Assembly (NCBI RefSeq): GCF_016801775.1
Contig: NZ_CP069004.1
Coordinates: 2,604,001-2,668,000 of the forward strand
DNA: 64,000 nt
From: Sulfitobacter mediterraneus
Lineage (GTDB): Bacteria > Pseudomonadota > Alphaproteobacteria > Rhodobacterales > Rhodobacteraceae
Direction: 5' to 3'
In this document: positions 36,019-45,096 of the stretch, piece after piece
How positions within the stretch are numbered: the stretch's first letter is position 1
Layout of the letters: each line of letters starts with the position of its first letter
Program-made: the position numbers and the translations under genes
Notes under the pieces: generated by a model
Told to the model about the DNA's origin: nothing
The model's database searches: none
Seen by the model: the letters and a program-made list of their open reading frames with translations, nothing else

Positions 36019-38043
36019 ATGCGCAACGTCGAAAGCTTTGCCGCCGGTCAATGGGTCTCGCCCGGTGCCGGTGCACGAAATATTGCATCCGCCATCACCG
36101 GCGATGTTATCGCGCAGGCGGGCAACGATGCCTTGGATGTGCAAGCGATGCTGGGTTATGCCCGCCACGTTGGCGGCCCTGCCCTGCGCAAAATGACGTT
36201 CCATGACCGTGCCCGCATGCTCAAGGCCGTGGCGCTCTATCTGCGAGAGCAACGTCAGACGCTTTATGATCTGAGCTATGACACCGGCGCGACGCTGAGC
36301 GATCACAAGATTGACGTGGACGGCGGCATCGGCACGATGATGGTGTTTGCCTCGAAGGGGCGGCGCGAAATGCCCGATGCGCATGTCTATCTGGACGGCC
36401 CGCCCGAGCAGCTTGGCCGCGACGGGCAATTTTGGGGCCGCCATGTCTGTACCCCGCTGCAAGGCGTTGCGGTGCATATCAATGCCTTCAACTTTCCCGT
36501 TTGGGGCATGTTGGAGAAACTTGCGCCAACGCTGCTGGCCGGTGTACCCGCGATTGTGAAGCCGGCGACCGCGACATGTTACGTAACCGAGGCTTGCGTA
36601 CGCATGATGCTGGCCTCCGGTCTGTTGCCAGAGGGCGCGCTGCAATTGGTCAGCGGCGGATTGGGCGATATGCTGGACCATCTTGATTGTCAGGATGCCG
36701 TAGCTTTCACCGGATCGGCACAAACCGCGCTCAAGCTGCGCGGCAATCCTGTTTTGATGGAAAACTCGGTTCGCTTTGCCTCTGAGCAGGACAGCCTTAA
36801 TGCCTCCGTGCTTGGCCCCGACGCCGTTCCCGGCACGCCCGAGTTTGATCTTTTCGTCAAAGAAGTGCAGCGCGAAATGACCGCGAAGGCGGGGCAGAAA
36901 TGTACCGCAATCCGGCGCATTATGGTGCCAGAGGCGCAGATTGACGCAGTGATCACGGCCCTGTCTGAGCGCCTTGCCAAAACCACCATCGGTGACCCAC
37001 GGCTTGAGGCCACGCAGATGGGTGCCTTGGTGTCAGCGGGGCAGAAACGCGATGTGCTTGAGAAAGCCGCATTGATTGGCGCCGAGGCGGAGCGGGTGTT
37101 TGGCGATCCTGACAACTTTGAAGTTGTGGGTGCCGACAAGGCAAAAGGTGCCTTTGTGCCGCCCATGTTGTTCCATTGCGCTGCGCCTGATGAGGCCGAG
37201 CGCGTGCATGACACCGAGGCCTTTGGTCCTGTTTCAACAATCATGCCCTACCGCGATCTGAACAACGCCATCGACCTACTGAATAAGGGCAAAGGGTCGC
37301 TTGTGGCCTCTGTGATCACCAATGATGGCGAAGTGGCCCGCGAGATGGTTCTGGGCGCGGCGGCATTTCACGGGCGGCTTTATTTCAACAACCGCGCCTC
37401 CATGGCCGAGGCCACGGGCCACGGATCGCCATTGCCGCATATGGTGCACGGTGGACCGGGCCGTGCCGGCGGCGGCGAGGAACTGGGCGGCATTCGCGGC
37501 GTGATGCACTACATGCAACGCACCGCCGTACAGGGCAGTCCCGATATCTTGACCGCGATTGGCAAGCAATGGGTTCCGGGCGCAACCGAGATCACCGACC
37601 GAGCACATCCGTTCACCCGAACATTCAACGATCTGGATCTGGGAGAGACTTTCCATTCTGGAAGTCGCGAAGTGACGTTGGAAGACATCGAAACCTTTGC
37701 CCATTTCACCGGCGATACCTTCTATGCCCATATGGACGATGCCGCCGCAAAGGCAAATCCGTTCTTCCCCGGTCGTGTTGCCCATGGCTATCTGCTGCTG
37801 AGTTTTGCTGCTGGCCTGTTTGTGCAGCCTGACCCCGGCCCGGTTCTGGCCAACACAGGTTTGGACAATCTGCGGTTCATGGCTCCGGTTGAAGCGGGGG
37901 ACAGCATTAAGGTACGGTTGAGCGTAAAGCATAAGACCCCCCGCAATGAGGACTACGGCGAAGTGCGCTGGCATGTGACCCTGACCAACCAAAACGACGA
38001 GGCAGTGGCAGAATACGAGCTGTTGACCATGAATGCCTACTGA
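36019..38043 (+). CDS. paaZ: Bifunctional aldehyde dehydrogenase/oxepin-CoA hydrolase PaaZ
   Basis: 674 residues. Residues 1 to about 510 are an ALDH domain (INAFNFPVWGMLEKLAP, catalytic Cys in AGQKCTAIRR). The C-terminal about 150 residues are a MaoC-like hydratase (FTGDTFYAHMDDAAA, FPGRVAHGYLLLSFAAGL). It opens oxepin-CoA and oxidises the aldehyde formed. Full length, so both activities are expected. It overlaps paaX by 11 bases. Confidence 0.95.
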   Translation: MRNVESFAAGQWVSPGAGARNIASAITGDVIAQAGNDALDVQAMLGYARHVGGPALRKMTFHDRARMLKAVALYLREQRQTLYDLSYDTGATLSDHKIDVDGGIGTMMVFASKGRREMPDAHVYLDGPPEQLGRDGQFWGRHVCTPLQGVAVHINAFNFPVWGMLEKLAPTLLAGVPAIVKPATATCYVTEACVRMMLASGLLPEGALQLVSGGLGDMLDHLDCQDAVAFTGSAQTALKLRGNPVLMENSVRFASEQDSLNASVLGPDAVPGTPEFDLFVKEVQREMTAKAGQKCTAIRRIMVPEAQIDAVITALSERLAKTTIGDPRLEATQMGALVSAGQKRDVLEKAALIGAEAERVFGDPDNFEVVGADKAKGAFVPPMLFHCAAPDEAERVHDTEAFGPVSTIMPYRDLNNAIDLLNKGKGSLVASVITNDGEVAREMVLGAAAFHGRLYFNNRASMAEATGHGSPLPHMVHGGPGRAGGGEELGGIRGVMHYMQRTAVQGSPDILTAIGKQWVPGATEITDRAHPFTRTFNDLDLGETFHSGSREVTLEDIETFAHFTGDTFYAHMDDAAAKANPFFPGRVAHGYLLLSFAAGLFVQPDPGPVLANTGLDNLRFMAPVEAGDSIKVRLSVKHKTPRNEDYGEVRWHVTLTNQNDEAVAEYELLTMNAY

Positions 38044-38824
38044 TCCGTTTTCAAAGAACACAGCCGCGCTGCGTGCCTTGGGCGGGCAGCGCGTTTGGTC
38101 CTTGATGATCAGTCTCTTTGGCGATTTGGCCCAAGGGGCAGGTGATCGGATCGACGGGCCGGTTCTGTCGGCCATCATGGCGCGGCAACATATAAAGCCA
38201 GAGGCCGTGCGCGTCGCGCTGCACCGGCTGCGCAATGACGGTTGGGTTACGTCAGAGAAATCGGGGCGTATTCGCCAGCACAGCCTGACGGACAAAGGCC
38301 GCCGCGAAAGCGCGATCGCCAGCCCCCGCATCTATGCCCGCCCCGGATCGGAGACCCCGGATTGGCAGTTGGTCCTGATGCCACCCAGCGACGCAGACGC
38401 CAGCGCAGATATGACAGCCCGCGGTTTCGCCGCCATCACCACGCGCACCTATATCGGGCCGCAATCCGCGAAGCCGCCGGCGTATGCATTGGCACTGCCT
38501 GGAACTGACGTTCCGGATTGGCTCCGTAAAGAGGCCGCGCCCGACGATCTGCGAGAGGATTACCAACAGTTGCTGCAGACGCTGACCGATTTGGAAACAA
38601 AACTGGATCAAATGCCTGATCTGTCCCAGATCGAAGTGGCGGTCTTGCGCTGTCTGGTCGTGCACAATTGGCGACGGCTGGTACTGCGTCACCCGCCGTT
38701 GCCCCAAGCCCTGTTGCCCGAAGACTGGCCCGGCCATGCCTGTCACCGGATGGTGGCCTCACTCCTCGATCGGTTTCCAAGACCCGACCTCAGCCGCATC
38801 GCGCAGCAAGCCGCCGCTGCCTGA
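38033..38824 (+). CDS. paaX: PaaX-family transcriptional regulator
   Basis: 263 residues. The N-terminal winged HTH (VRVALHRLRNDGWVTSEKSGR) and the C-terminal PaaX domain ending in DWPGHACHRMV are recognisable. PaaX represses paa genes until phenylacetyl-CoA accumulates. Unusually, it is the last gene of the operon it is expected to control, overlapping paaZ. Confidence 0.9.
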   Translation: MPTDPFSKNTAALRALGGQRVWSLMISLFGDLAQGAGDRIDGPVLSAIMARQHIKPEAVRVALHRLRNDGWVTSEKSGRIRQHSLTDKGRRESAIASPRIYARPGSETPDWQLVLMPPSDADASADMTARGFAAITTRTYIGPQSAKPPAYALALPGTDVPDWLRKEAAPDDLREDYQQLLQTLTDLETKLDQMPDLSQIEVAVLRCLVVHNWRRLVLRHPPLPQALLPEDWPGHACHRMVASLLDRFPRPDLSRIAQQAAAA

Positions 38825-38879
38825 GCAGGGCGAAATCCCGCGCTTTCGCCCGCCCTGTAACCACGGTATAGGATGTGGC

Positions 38880-39494
38880 ATGACAAATTATCTCTATCAG
38901 AATGACTTGCCGGATGACCTGGATCTGGGTTCGGTTGTCGCCATCGATTGTGAAACCATGGGCCTGAACCCGCACCGCGACCGTCTGTGCGTTGTGCAGT
39001 TGTCTGGCGGCGACGGAAACGCCCATCTGGTACAGGTTGCCAAAGGCCAGACCGAAGCGCCGAACCTCTGTGCGCTTTTGGAAAACCCCGATGTGCTAAA
39101 GCTGTTTCACTTTGGCCGGTTTGATATCGCCGCCATGCTGAATGCCTTTGGTGCAAAAACCGCACCCGTTTATTGCACAAAGATCGCCAGCCGTCTGATC
39201 CGCACCTACACAGACCGTCACGGACTGGCCAAACTTCTGCAGGAGCTGTTGCAAATCGACATCTCCAAACAGCAACAATCCAGTGATTGGGGCAGTGAAG
39301 AGCTTACCCAGGCGCAGATCGACTATGCGGCCTCTGATGTCTTGTACCTGCACCGTTTGCGCGATGAGCTCGACAAACGTCTTGCCCGAGAGGGAAGGAC
39401 AGAAATTGCGCAGGCTTGCTTTGACTTTCTGCCTATGCGGGCTCAACTGGATCTCGAAGGCTGGCCCGAAACGGACATTTTTGCACACGCATGA
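38880..39494 (+). CDS. RNase D-like 3'-5' exonuclease
   Basis: 204 residues with a complete DEDDy exonuclease core: AIDCETMGLNP (Asp, Glu), HFGRFDIAAM (Asp), and YAASDVLYLHRL (Tyr, Asp). There is no HRDC domain, so it is the short alphaproteobacterial form rather than full RNase D. It probably trims RNA 3' ends. Four bases overlap with kdsD; this order is conserved in alphaproteobacteria. Confidence 0.9.
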   Translation: MTNYLYQNDLPDDLDLGSVVAIDCETMGLNPHRDRLCVVQLSGGDGNAHLVQVAKGQTEAPNLCALLENPDVLKLFHFGRFDIAAMLNAFGAKTAPVYCTKIASRLIRTYTDRHGLAKLLQELLQIDISKQQQSSDWGSEELTQAQIDYAASDVLYLHRLRDELDKRLAREGRTEIAQACFDFLPMRAQLDLEGWPETDIFAHA

Positions 39495-40453
39495 CCACAC
39501 CTTTTCTTGATACGGCCCGCCGGGTGATCCGGGCAGAGGCGGAGGCGCTGATCACGCTGGCAGACAGTTTGGACGACCGGTTTCGCGACGCGATCGACTT
39601 GATGAAAGCCACCAAGGGGCGCGTCATCGTCACAGGTATCGGGAAGTCTGGCCACATCGCCAACAAGATCGCAGCAACCCTCGCCAGCACCGGAACACCG
39701 GCACAATTTGTGCATCCCGCCGAGGCGAGCCATGGCGATCTCGGCATGATCACTGGCGAAGATGTGGTTTTGGCGATATCCAACTCCGGCGAAGCGCCCG
39801 AACTGGGCAATTTGATCGCCTACTCCCGCCGCTTTGGCATTCCGCTGATCGGCTTGACCAGTCGCCCCGAAAGCAGCCTTGGCAGTCAAAGTGACGTATT
39901 GCTGCTTCTGCCTCAAATCGGCGAGGCCTGCGGCACGGGCGTTGTGCCCACATCATCCACCACCATGACCCTCGCGATGGGCGATGCGCTGGCTGTGGCC
40001 CTGATGGAAAACCGTGATTTCACCGCCGAACATTTCCGTGACTTCCACCCCGGCGGAAAATTGGGCGCGCGCCTCAGCCGTGTGGTGGATCTGATGCACA
40101 GCGGCGCGGCGATTCCCCTTGTGGAAGAAGACGCCAAGATGTCGGATGCACTGATCGAAATCAGTGGCAAAGGCTTTGGCGTGACCGGTGTGACGGATGC
40201 GGATGGCAAACTGTTGGGGATCATCACCAACGGTGATTTGAGCCGCCATATGGATGGCCTTCTGAACCTGACTGCCCGCGATGTGATGACAGCCTCCCCC
40301 GTGACAATTGACCCCGGCGCACTGGCGGAGAAAGCTGTGGGCGTGATGAATGATCGCAAGATCACCTGCCTTCTGGTGGTCGATCCCAAGACACCTGATG
40401 TTCCCGTTGGATTGCTGCACATCCACGATTGTTTGCGCGTCGGTCTGGGTTAA
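39491..40453 (+). CDS. kdsD: Arabinose-5-phosphate isomerase KdsD/KpsF
   Basis: 320 residues: an N-terminal SIS sugar-isomerase domain (GIGKSGHIANKIAATLASTG, PAEASHGDLGMI, ISNSGEAPEL) and two C-terminal CBS domains (DLMHSGAAIPLV, DVMTASPVTID). It makes arabinose-5-phosphate, the first precursor of Kdo for lipopolysaccharide and capsule. It fits with the lpt genes that follow and with kdsB at 52297. Confidence 0.95.
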   Translation: MTTPFLDTARRVIRAEAEALITLADSLDDRFRDAIDLMKATKGRVIVTGIGKSGHIANKIAATLASTGTPAQFVHPAEASHGDLGMITGEDVVLAISNSGEAPELGNLIAYSRRFGIPLIGLTSRPESSLGSQSDVLLLLPQIGEACGTGVVPTSSTTMTLAMGDALAVALMENRDFTAEHFRDFHPGGKLGARLSRVVDLMHSGAAIPLVEEDAKMSDALIEISGKGFGVTGVTDADGKLLGIITNGDLSRHMDGLLNLTARDVMTASPVTIDPGALAEKAVGVMNDRKITCLLVVDPKTPDVPVGLLHIHDCLRVGLG

Positions 40454-40458
40454 CCCCC

Positions 40459-41064
40459 ATGCAAGCGGACCGCTATACCCGGCTGGTGTCCTGGCTCAAG
40501 GTTGTGTTTCCGCTTATGGCGCTGGCGCTTTTGTCGACGTTGTTCCTGTTGTCGCGGGTGATCGACCCAGAGGCCGTGATTCCCTTTGCAGACAAGGAAA
40601 TTCAGGACCGCCTGAAGGGACAGCAAGTCACCGGGCCATTCTACACAGGCACCACTGCGGATGGGGACGAGATCGCCTTTTCTGCACAATCACTGACCAC
40701 CTCAAACACCGAACGCGGGGTGAACCGCGCGCGAAATGTGGATGTCGAGATTGATCTTGCAGGCGGGACACAGATCACCCTCGATGCTGCTGAGGGCTAC
40801 TTTAATCTGGCGCAGGACAATGTTGATCTCGAAGGAGATGTGCTTGTCACCACCTCCACGGGATACCGCATCGAAAGTGACCTGCTTTCGGCGCGGATGA
40901 CGGGCCTGAATCTCAAATCCCCCGGTCCGGTCGATGCAACCGGCCCAATTGGCACCTTGAACGCAGGCAGCATGACCCTCACCTCCGAGACAGAGGGCGG
41001 GCCTGCCCAATTGTTTTTCACAAATGGCGTGAAGCTGGTATACACCCCAAAAGGCGATGAATAG
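40459..41064 (+). CDS. lptC: LPS export protein LptC
   Basis: 201 residues from ATG 40459. One N-terminal membrane helix (VVFPLMALALLSTLFLLS) is followed by a periplasmic beta-jellyroll with LDAAEGYFNLAQDNVDLEGDV. It hands lipopolysaccharide from LptB2FG to LptA. Placed between kdsD and lptA. Confidence 0.88.
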   Translation: MQADRYTRLVSWLKVVFPLMALALLSTLFLLSRVIDPEAVIPFADKEIQDRLKGQQVTGPFYTGTTADGDEIAFSAQSLTTSNTERGVNRARNVDVEIDLAGGTQITLDAAEGYFNLAQDNVDLEGDVLVTTSTGYRIESDLLSARMTGLNLKSPGPVDATGPIGTLNAGSMTLTSETEGGPAQLFFTNGVKLVYTPKGDE

Positions 41065-41081
41065 TAATCGAAGTGTTTGTT

Positions 41082-41567
41082 ATGCGAATTTTCCTGCTTT
41101 CCTTGTTTCTGGCGGTTCAAACACTGCCGGCTTTGGCTCAGGGCACCAACGTTGCCTTTGGCACAATCCGCCAGGACACCGGCCAACCTGTTGAGGTGAC
41201 CGCAGACAACCTGTCTGTGGATCAGCAAACCGGTATCGCCATTTTCACCGGAAATGTACTGATCGGACAGGGTGAGATGCGGCTGTCAGCACCGCGTGTT
41301 CTGGTTGTCTACCGCGCTGAAAACAAAGGTATTGCACGGCTGGAGGCAACTGGCGGCGTGACGCTGGTCTCTGGACCGGACGCTGCAGAGGCAGAGCGTG
41401 CCGATTATAACATTGACGACGGCACCATCGTGATGACCGGGAATGTCCTGTTGGATCAGGGACCAAATGCCCTGAGCGCGGACCGGATGAACATCCGCCT
41501 TGACGATGGCACCGCGCAGATGTCCGGCCGGGTGAAGACCATCATCCAACAGGGCGGCGACGACTGA
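41082..41567 (+). CDS. lptA: LPS periplasmic bridge protein LptA
   Basis: 161 residues from ATG 41082; a GTG nine bases earlier is possible. Signal peptide [21 protein letters not shown] is followed by the OstA/LptA repeats ([37 protein letters not shown] segments). It forms the periplasmic bridge. One base overlaps the lptB start. Confidence 0.9.
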   Translation: MRIFLLSLFLAVQTLPALAQGTNVAFGTIRQDTGQPVEVTADNLSVDQQTGIAIFTGNVLIGQGEMRLSAPRVLVVYRAENKGIARLEATGGVTLVSGPDAAEAERADYNIDDGTIVMTGNVLLDQGPNALSADRMNIRLDDGTAQMSGRVKTIIQQGGDD

Positions 41568-42325
41568 TGAGCGCGCCTGAACTCACCGTTGCGGATGGCA
41601 ATCGCGGTTTGCGTATCGAGCATCTGCGCAAATCCTACCGTAAAAAGATCGTGATCCGTGATTTCTCCATGCACTTGGATCGGGGCGAGGTTGTTGCGCT
41701 TCTTGGGCCAAACGGATCTGGCAAGACCACCACGTTTTATTCGGTTGCCGGCCTCGTCACGCCCGAAGGTGGGACCGTCACTGTAGATGGACGTGACGTC
41801 ACAACATTGCCGATGTACCGCCGCGCCCAATTGGGGATCGGATATCTGCCGCAGGAAATGAGCATTTTTCGCGGACTGTCCGTGCAAGACAACATCTCGG
41901 CGATTCTCGACATTTCGCAGCCACACAAACACCAGCGCCGCGAACGGCTTGAGGAATTGCTGTCAGAATTTTCCATCGAACACCTGCGCCGTGCGCCCGC
42001 ATTGGCGCTTTCAGGGGGCGAAAGGCGCCGTGTGGAGATTGCCCGCTGCCTGGCGGCGGATCCCAAATATCTGCTGCTTGATGAACCTTTTGCCGGGGTT
42101 GATCCGATCTCTGTCGGGGATATTCGTCACCTGGTGGCGGACCTCAAGAACCGCGGTATCGGGGTGCTCGTGACAGACCATAACGTGAGGGAAACACTGG
42201 AAATTGTGGACCGCGCCTATATCTTGCACGAGGGTCGCGTTTTGATGTCCGGCACGCCCGACGAGGTCGTCCAGAACGAGAATGTGCGCCGCGTTTATCT
42301 TGGCGACAATTTCCGCATCTCTTAA
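41567..42325 (+). CDS. lptB: LPS export ABC transporter ATPase LptB
   Basis: 252 residues. Walker A is GPNGSGKTT, signature [10 protein letters not shown], Walker [16 protein letters not shown]-loop [27 protein letters not shown] is characteristic of LptB. It powers lipopolysaccharide extraction from the inner membrane. Confidence 0.95.
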   Translation: MSAPELTVADGNRGLRIEHLRKSYRKKIVIRDFSMHLDRGEVVALLGPNGSGKTTTFYSVAGLVTPEGGTVTVDGRDVTTLPMYRRAQLGIGYLPQEMSIFRGLSVQDNISAILDISQPHKHQRRERLEELLSEFSIEHLRRAPALALSGGERRRVEIARCLAADPKYLLLDEPFAGVDPISVGDIRHLVADLKNRGIGVLVTDHNVRETLEIVDRAYILHEGRVLMSGTPDEVVQNENVRRVYLGDNFRIS

Positions 42326-42352
42326 AAATTCCTTAAGGCATTAAGAGTATTT

Positions 42353-42375
42353 CCGCCAAAATTGGGGCGGCTTTT
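42353..42375 (+). terminator. Hairpin terminator after lptB
   Basis: CCGCC and GGCGG arms around an 8-base loop are followed by CTTTTG. A second, AT-rich stem (CTCTTAA/TTAAGAG) overlaps the lptB stop codon just upstream. Together they probably separate lptB from hpf transcription. Confidence 0.55.
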
Positions 42376-42413
42376 GATTGACTTCCCGCGCTGGTATTTG
42401 CGATGATCAGGTC

Positions 42414-42509
42414 ATGGCAACACTGCGTTCCTGTTTGATTTTGCATCGGCCTTATCGCCAAGGCTCGAACGAGATCAAGCTGTACGCAAGGCCGGTTTCC
42501 CGCATCTAG
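42414..42509 (+). other. Possible 31-residue leader ORF before hpf
   Basis: ATG 42414 to TAG 42507 encodes a basic 31-residue peptide starting MATLRSCLILHRPYRQ. Only a weak CAGG lies upstream. A 7-bp hairpin (GACCACG-CC-CGTGGTC, 42522-42537) follows, then CGTTTTG, reminiscent of an attenuator. Not matched to any family. Confidence 0.3.
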
Positions 42510-42578
42510 GCACCCTCAACAGACCACGCCCGTGGTCCGTTTTGTGATGCCCGATGACACATATAATAAGGAGAGAGT

Positions 42579-43145
42579 ATGCGGTACCAAATCAGCGGCA
42601 AACAGATCGATATCGGCGACGCGCTTCAAACCCACGTCAAAGAAGAACTGGGTGAAGCGGTCAAGAAATATGCAGAGCGTCCGACGGATGCACAGGTTAT
42701 TTTCTCAAAGTCCGGTCACGAATTTGTCTGCGAAGCAACGGTCCACTTATCCACGGGCCTCACCGCATCTGCCAAGGCGTCACACAACGAAATCTACGGG
42801 GCATTCGACGCCTGCAATGAAAAAATGGAGAAACAGCTGAGGCGTTACAAACGGCGTCTCAAGGATCACCATAAAGACCGGGCAGAGCCTGTTGAACTTT
42901 ACGGCGCATCCTCCTATATCCTCGCCTCGGAAAGCGACTCAGACGCGCAGGAACCTGAAACACTCCAACCCATGATCGTAGCCGAAATGCAGACCAAGAT
43001 TGCAAACTTGTCTGTCGGCGAAGCGGTGATGCAAATGGAACTGGCAGGCGCCCCGGTGTTGGTGTTTCGCAAAGAAGGTGAAGACAGAATCAACGTGGTT
43101 TACCGCCGCGACGACGGAAACATCGGCTGGATTGATCCTTCGTAA
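42579..43145 (+). CDS. hpf: Ribosome hibernation promoting factor, long form
   Basis: 188 residues. The N-terminal S30AE domain (MRYQISGKQIDIGDALQ) is followed by the long-HPF C-terminal dimerisation domain (MQMELAGAPVLVFRKEGE, NVVYRRDDGNIGWI). It pairs ribosomes into inactive 100S particles in stationary phase. A strong GGAGAG RBS and TATAAT directly upstream suggest its own promoter. ptsN follows, as usual in alphaproteobacteria. Confidence 0.94.
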   Translation: MRYQISGKQIDIGDALQTHVKEELGEAVKKYAERPTDAQVIFSKSGHEFVCEATVHLSTGLTASAKASHNEIYGAFDACNEKMEKQLRRYKRRLKDHHKDRAEPVELYGASSYILASESDSDAQEPETLQPMIVAEMQTKIANLSVGEAVMQMELAGAPVLVFRKEGEDRINVVYRRDDGNIGWIDPS

Positions 43146-43187
43146 GGATCGACAAGAAACGTCCCGCCATCAGAGCAGAGCGTATTG

Positions 43188-43652
43188 ATGCAGTTTGCAA
43201 CACTATTGAAACCCGAGGCAGTCAAAGTGCTGACCTCGGCCTCAAGTAAAAAACGGCTGATGCAGGACATCGGCGATTTGGTCAGCGGAGCCTATGGCAT
43301 GGACGCAGGCCGTGTTGTGGAGGCATTGATCGCACGCGAATCTCTTGGACCAACAGGTGTGGGGCACGGTGTTGCCCTGCCCCATGCCCGGCTGGATGGC
43401 TTGAACGAGGTGGTCGGCGCCTTTGTTCTTTTGGACAAGCCGATCGATTTTTCCTCTGTTGATCGGCAACCGGTTGATATCGCCTTTGCACTGTTCGCCC
43501 CAGAAGATGCCGGTGTTGAACATCTCAAGGCATTGGCCCTTGTCTCACGCACATTGCGCGACAACTCGGTGTGCAGCAAACTGCGGTCCAACCCTGACGC
43601 CGCAACGCTTTATACAATTCTGACCGAAGAGAATTCTGTCCAGGCGGCGTAA
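43188..43652 (+). CDS. ptsN: PTS IIA-like nitrogen regulatory protein PtsN
   Basis: 154 residues from ATG 43188 (a TTG lies just before). The phosphorylatable His is in GVGHGVALPHARLDGL, and EHLKALALVSRTLRD closes the IIA-Ntr fold. It receives phosphate through the nitrogen PTS and adjusts potassium and nitrogen metabolism. Converges with the sulfotransferase gene 7 bases downstream. Confidence 0.93.
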   Translation: MQFATLLKPEAVKVLTSASSKKRLMQDIGDLVSGAYGMDAGRVVEALIARESLGPTGVGHGVALPHARLDGLNEVVGAFVLLDKPIDFSSVDRQPVDIAFALFAPEDAGVEHLKALALVSRTLRDNSVCSKLRSNPDAATLYTILTEENSVQAA

Positions 43653-43659
43653 TCGCTGA

Positions 43660-45093
43660 TCACCCCTGAGCCCATCGCGAAAACCCGAACATGACATAGT
43701 CACGATGGTAGGCATCCGCCGCCAGCGCCTCGATCTCGTCGTCATAAACCTCGGCCAGAGTATAGGGCTGATCCACTTTACCTTCGCTCAGCGGCGGCAC
43801 GGAACCAATACCCGCCGCCTGTGCCAATTCTGCCAATTCCTGTTCAAGCGTCTCTTCGCGGATGATGCGGTCTGGCGGGCACAATTCTGCAAATCCGGCC
43901 AGTGCCTGCGATTGCGTACACCATGCCGGATCAACACGGATCGCGGTTTGCCCTGCCAGATTGGCCTTGAGAAAGCTCAGAAACGCCGCAAAGGCCGCAC
44001 GATGGGCGGGTTTATCATAGCTGGCATCCGGCCCATCCTCTGGCAACGGCAGATTGTAGCGTTTGATCATCGTCGTGCGCAGTTGTTTGTAGCTACCCGG
44101 ACCCGTGCCAAGAATATGCCGGCAAAATGCATCATGGGCACGCGCCGCCGGATGGCGCAGCACGGTAAAGCTGCGATGCCCCGGATGTCCACGTTTCCAC
44201 TGACGTAATTCTTTTTGATTCATCTTGGTGAGCAGATCCGCCTCCGCCACATCATCCACCGCCGCCAACCAGCGCATCACCCGATCCTGCGGCCCACTGC
44301 GCAGCGGCATATACAGCAACGGCGCCTCTGCTGCCGCGACATAGGACGGCACATTCGGCCCGCGGCGCGGCTCAAAATTTGGGGTTCGGGTCAGGTCAAA
44401 CCGGTCCATCCCGGCAAGGCTGACCAACATATCCTCATAGTTGCGTACCTTGGACGATATCGGACTTGGGTTTTGCTTTTTCAGGCTGGTGTCCAACCCA
44501 TCGAGGGTTTCATCGACGCCAAGGAACCGGGCGATTCCGTTCATCACATCGACGCTTTGCAGGTCTTCATAAGCGACGTAGAAGGCCGTCTGCCCCGTAA
44601 CCTGCAAACGGTTCAGCAAGGTAATCTGAAACTGTTGTAGCGCATCAAGATGGCGCTCAAACTCATCTGCGTCAAACACCGCCTGCCCGGACTTGCGGGC
44701 TTTGACATCGGTCAGCTTCCACTGACCCGTGGCCTGCGCAATTTTCCAGCTTACATAGCTTTCGACCGGATTGCGGGTCAGGATAATCTTGGCGCAGCCC
44801 TCATCCGCGATGATATGGTCAAACACCCGCGGATCGTGATCATGAAAATACCGAAACCCGCCGATGCCAGAGGGATCATTCTGGATTGCATCGACCAGAA
44901 CCAACGGATCGGCCTCGCGGGTCGCCAGATCAACGCCAAGGATAGGGTCATTGGATGGATAGCCCAGAAAATGCGGGTTGAACGCCTCCCCATGACAACG
45001 GATGCTGTCAAAGGCATTCAGGTTGGTTTCAAGAAAATTCGACCCTGTGCGCATCTCTGCAAAAACAACAAAACTGTGAAACCGCTGCGCCAT
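43660..45093 (-). CDS. Two-domain sulfotransferase family protein
   Basis: 477 residues, about twice a single sulfotransferase domain. The first half has a PAPS 5'-phosphosulfate loop (FAEMRTGSNFLETNL) and a 3'-phosphate motif (LTRNPVESYVSWKIAQ). The second half has a separate motif resembling the carbohydrate sulfotransferase type (FTVLRHPAARAHDAFCRHILG). It probably transfers sulfate from PAPS to a sugar. First gene downstream of the glycosyltransferases, same strand, 3-base gap. Confidence 0.8.
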   Translation of the reverse strand: MAQRFHSFVVFAEMRTGSNFLETNLNAFDSIRCHGEAFNPHFLGYPSNDPILGVDLATREADPLVLVDAIQNDPSGIGGFRYFHDHDPRVFDHIIADEGCAKIILTRNPVESYVSWKIAQATGQWKLTDVKARKSGQAVFDADEFERHLDALQQFQITLLNRLQVTGQTAFYVAYEDLQSVDVMNGIARFLGVDETLDGLDTSLKKQNPSPISSKVRNYEDMLVSLAGMDRFDLTRTPNFEPRRGPNVPSYVAAAEAPLLYMPLRSGPQDRVMRWLAAVDDVAEADLLTKMNQKELRQWKRGHPGHRSFTVLRHPAARAHDAFCRHILGTGPGSYKQLRTTMIKRYNLPLPEDGPDASYDKPAHRAAFAAFLSFLKANLAGQTAIRVDPAWCTQSQALAGFAELCPPDRIIREETLEQELAELAQAAGIGSVPPLSEGKVDQPYTLAEVYDDEIEALAADAYHRDYVMFGFSRWAQG

Positions 45094-45096
45094 GAA

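Noticed and set aside
35635..36723. 362-codon minus-strand frame
   Set aside because: Antisense to paaE/paaZ; low-complexity His/Arg-rich translation.
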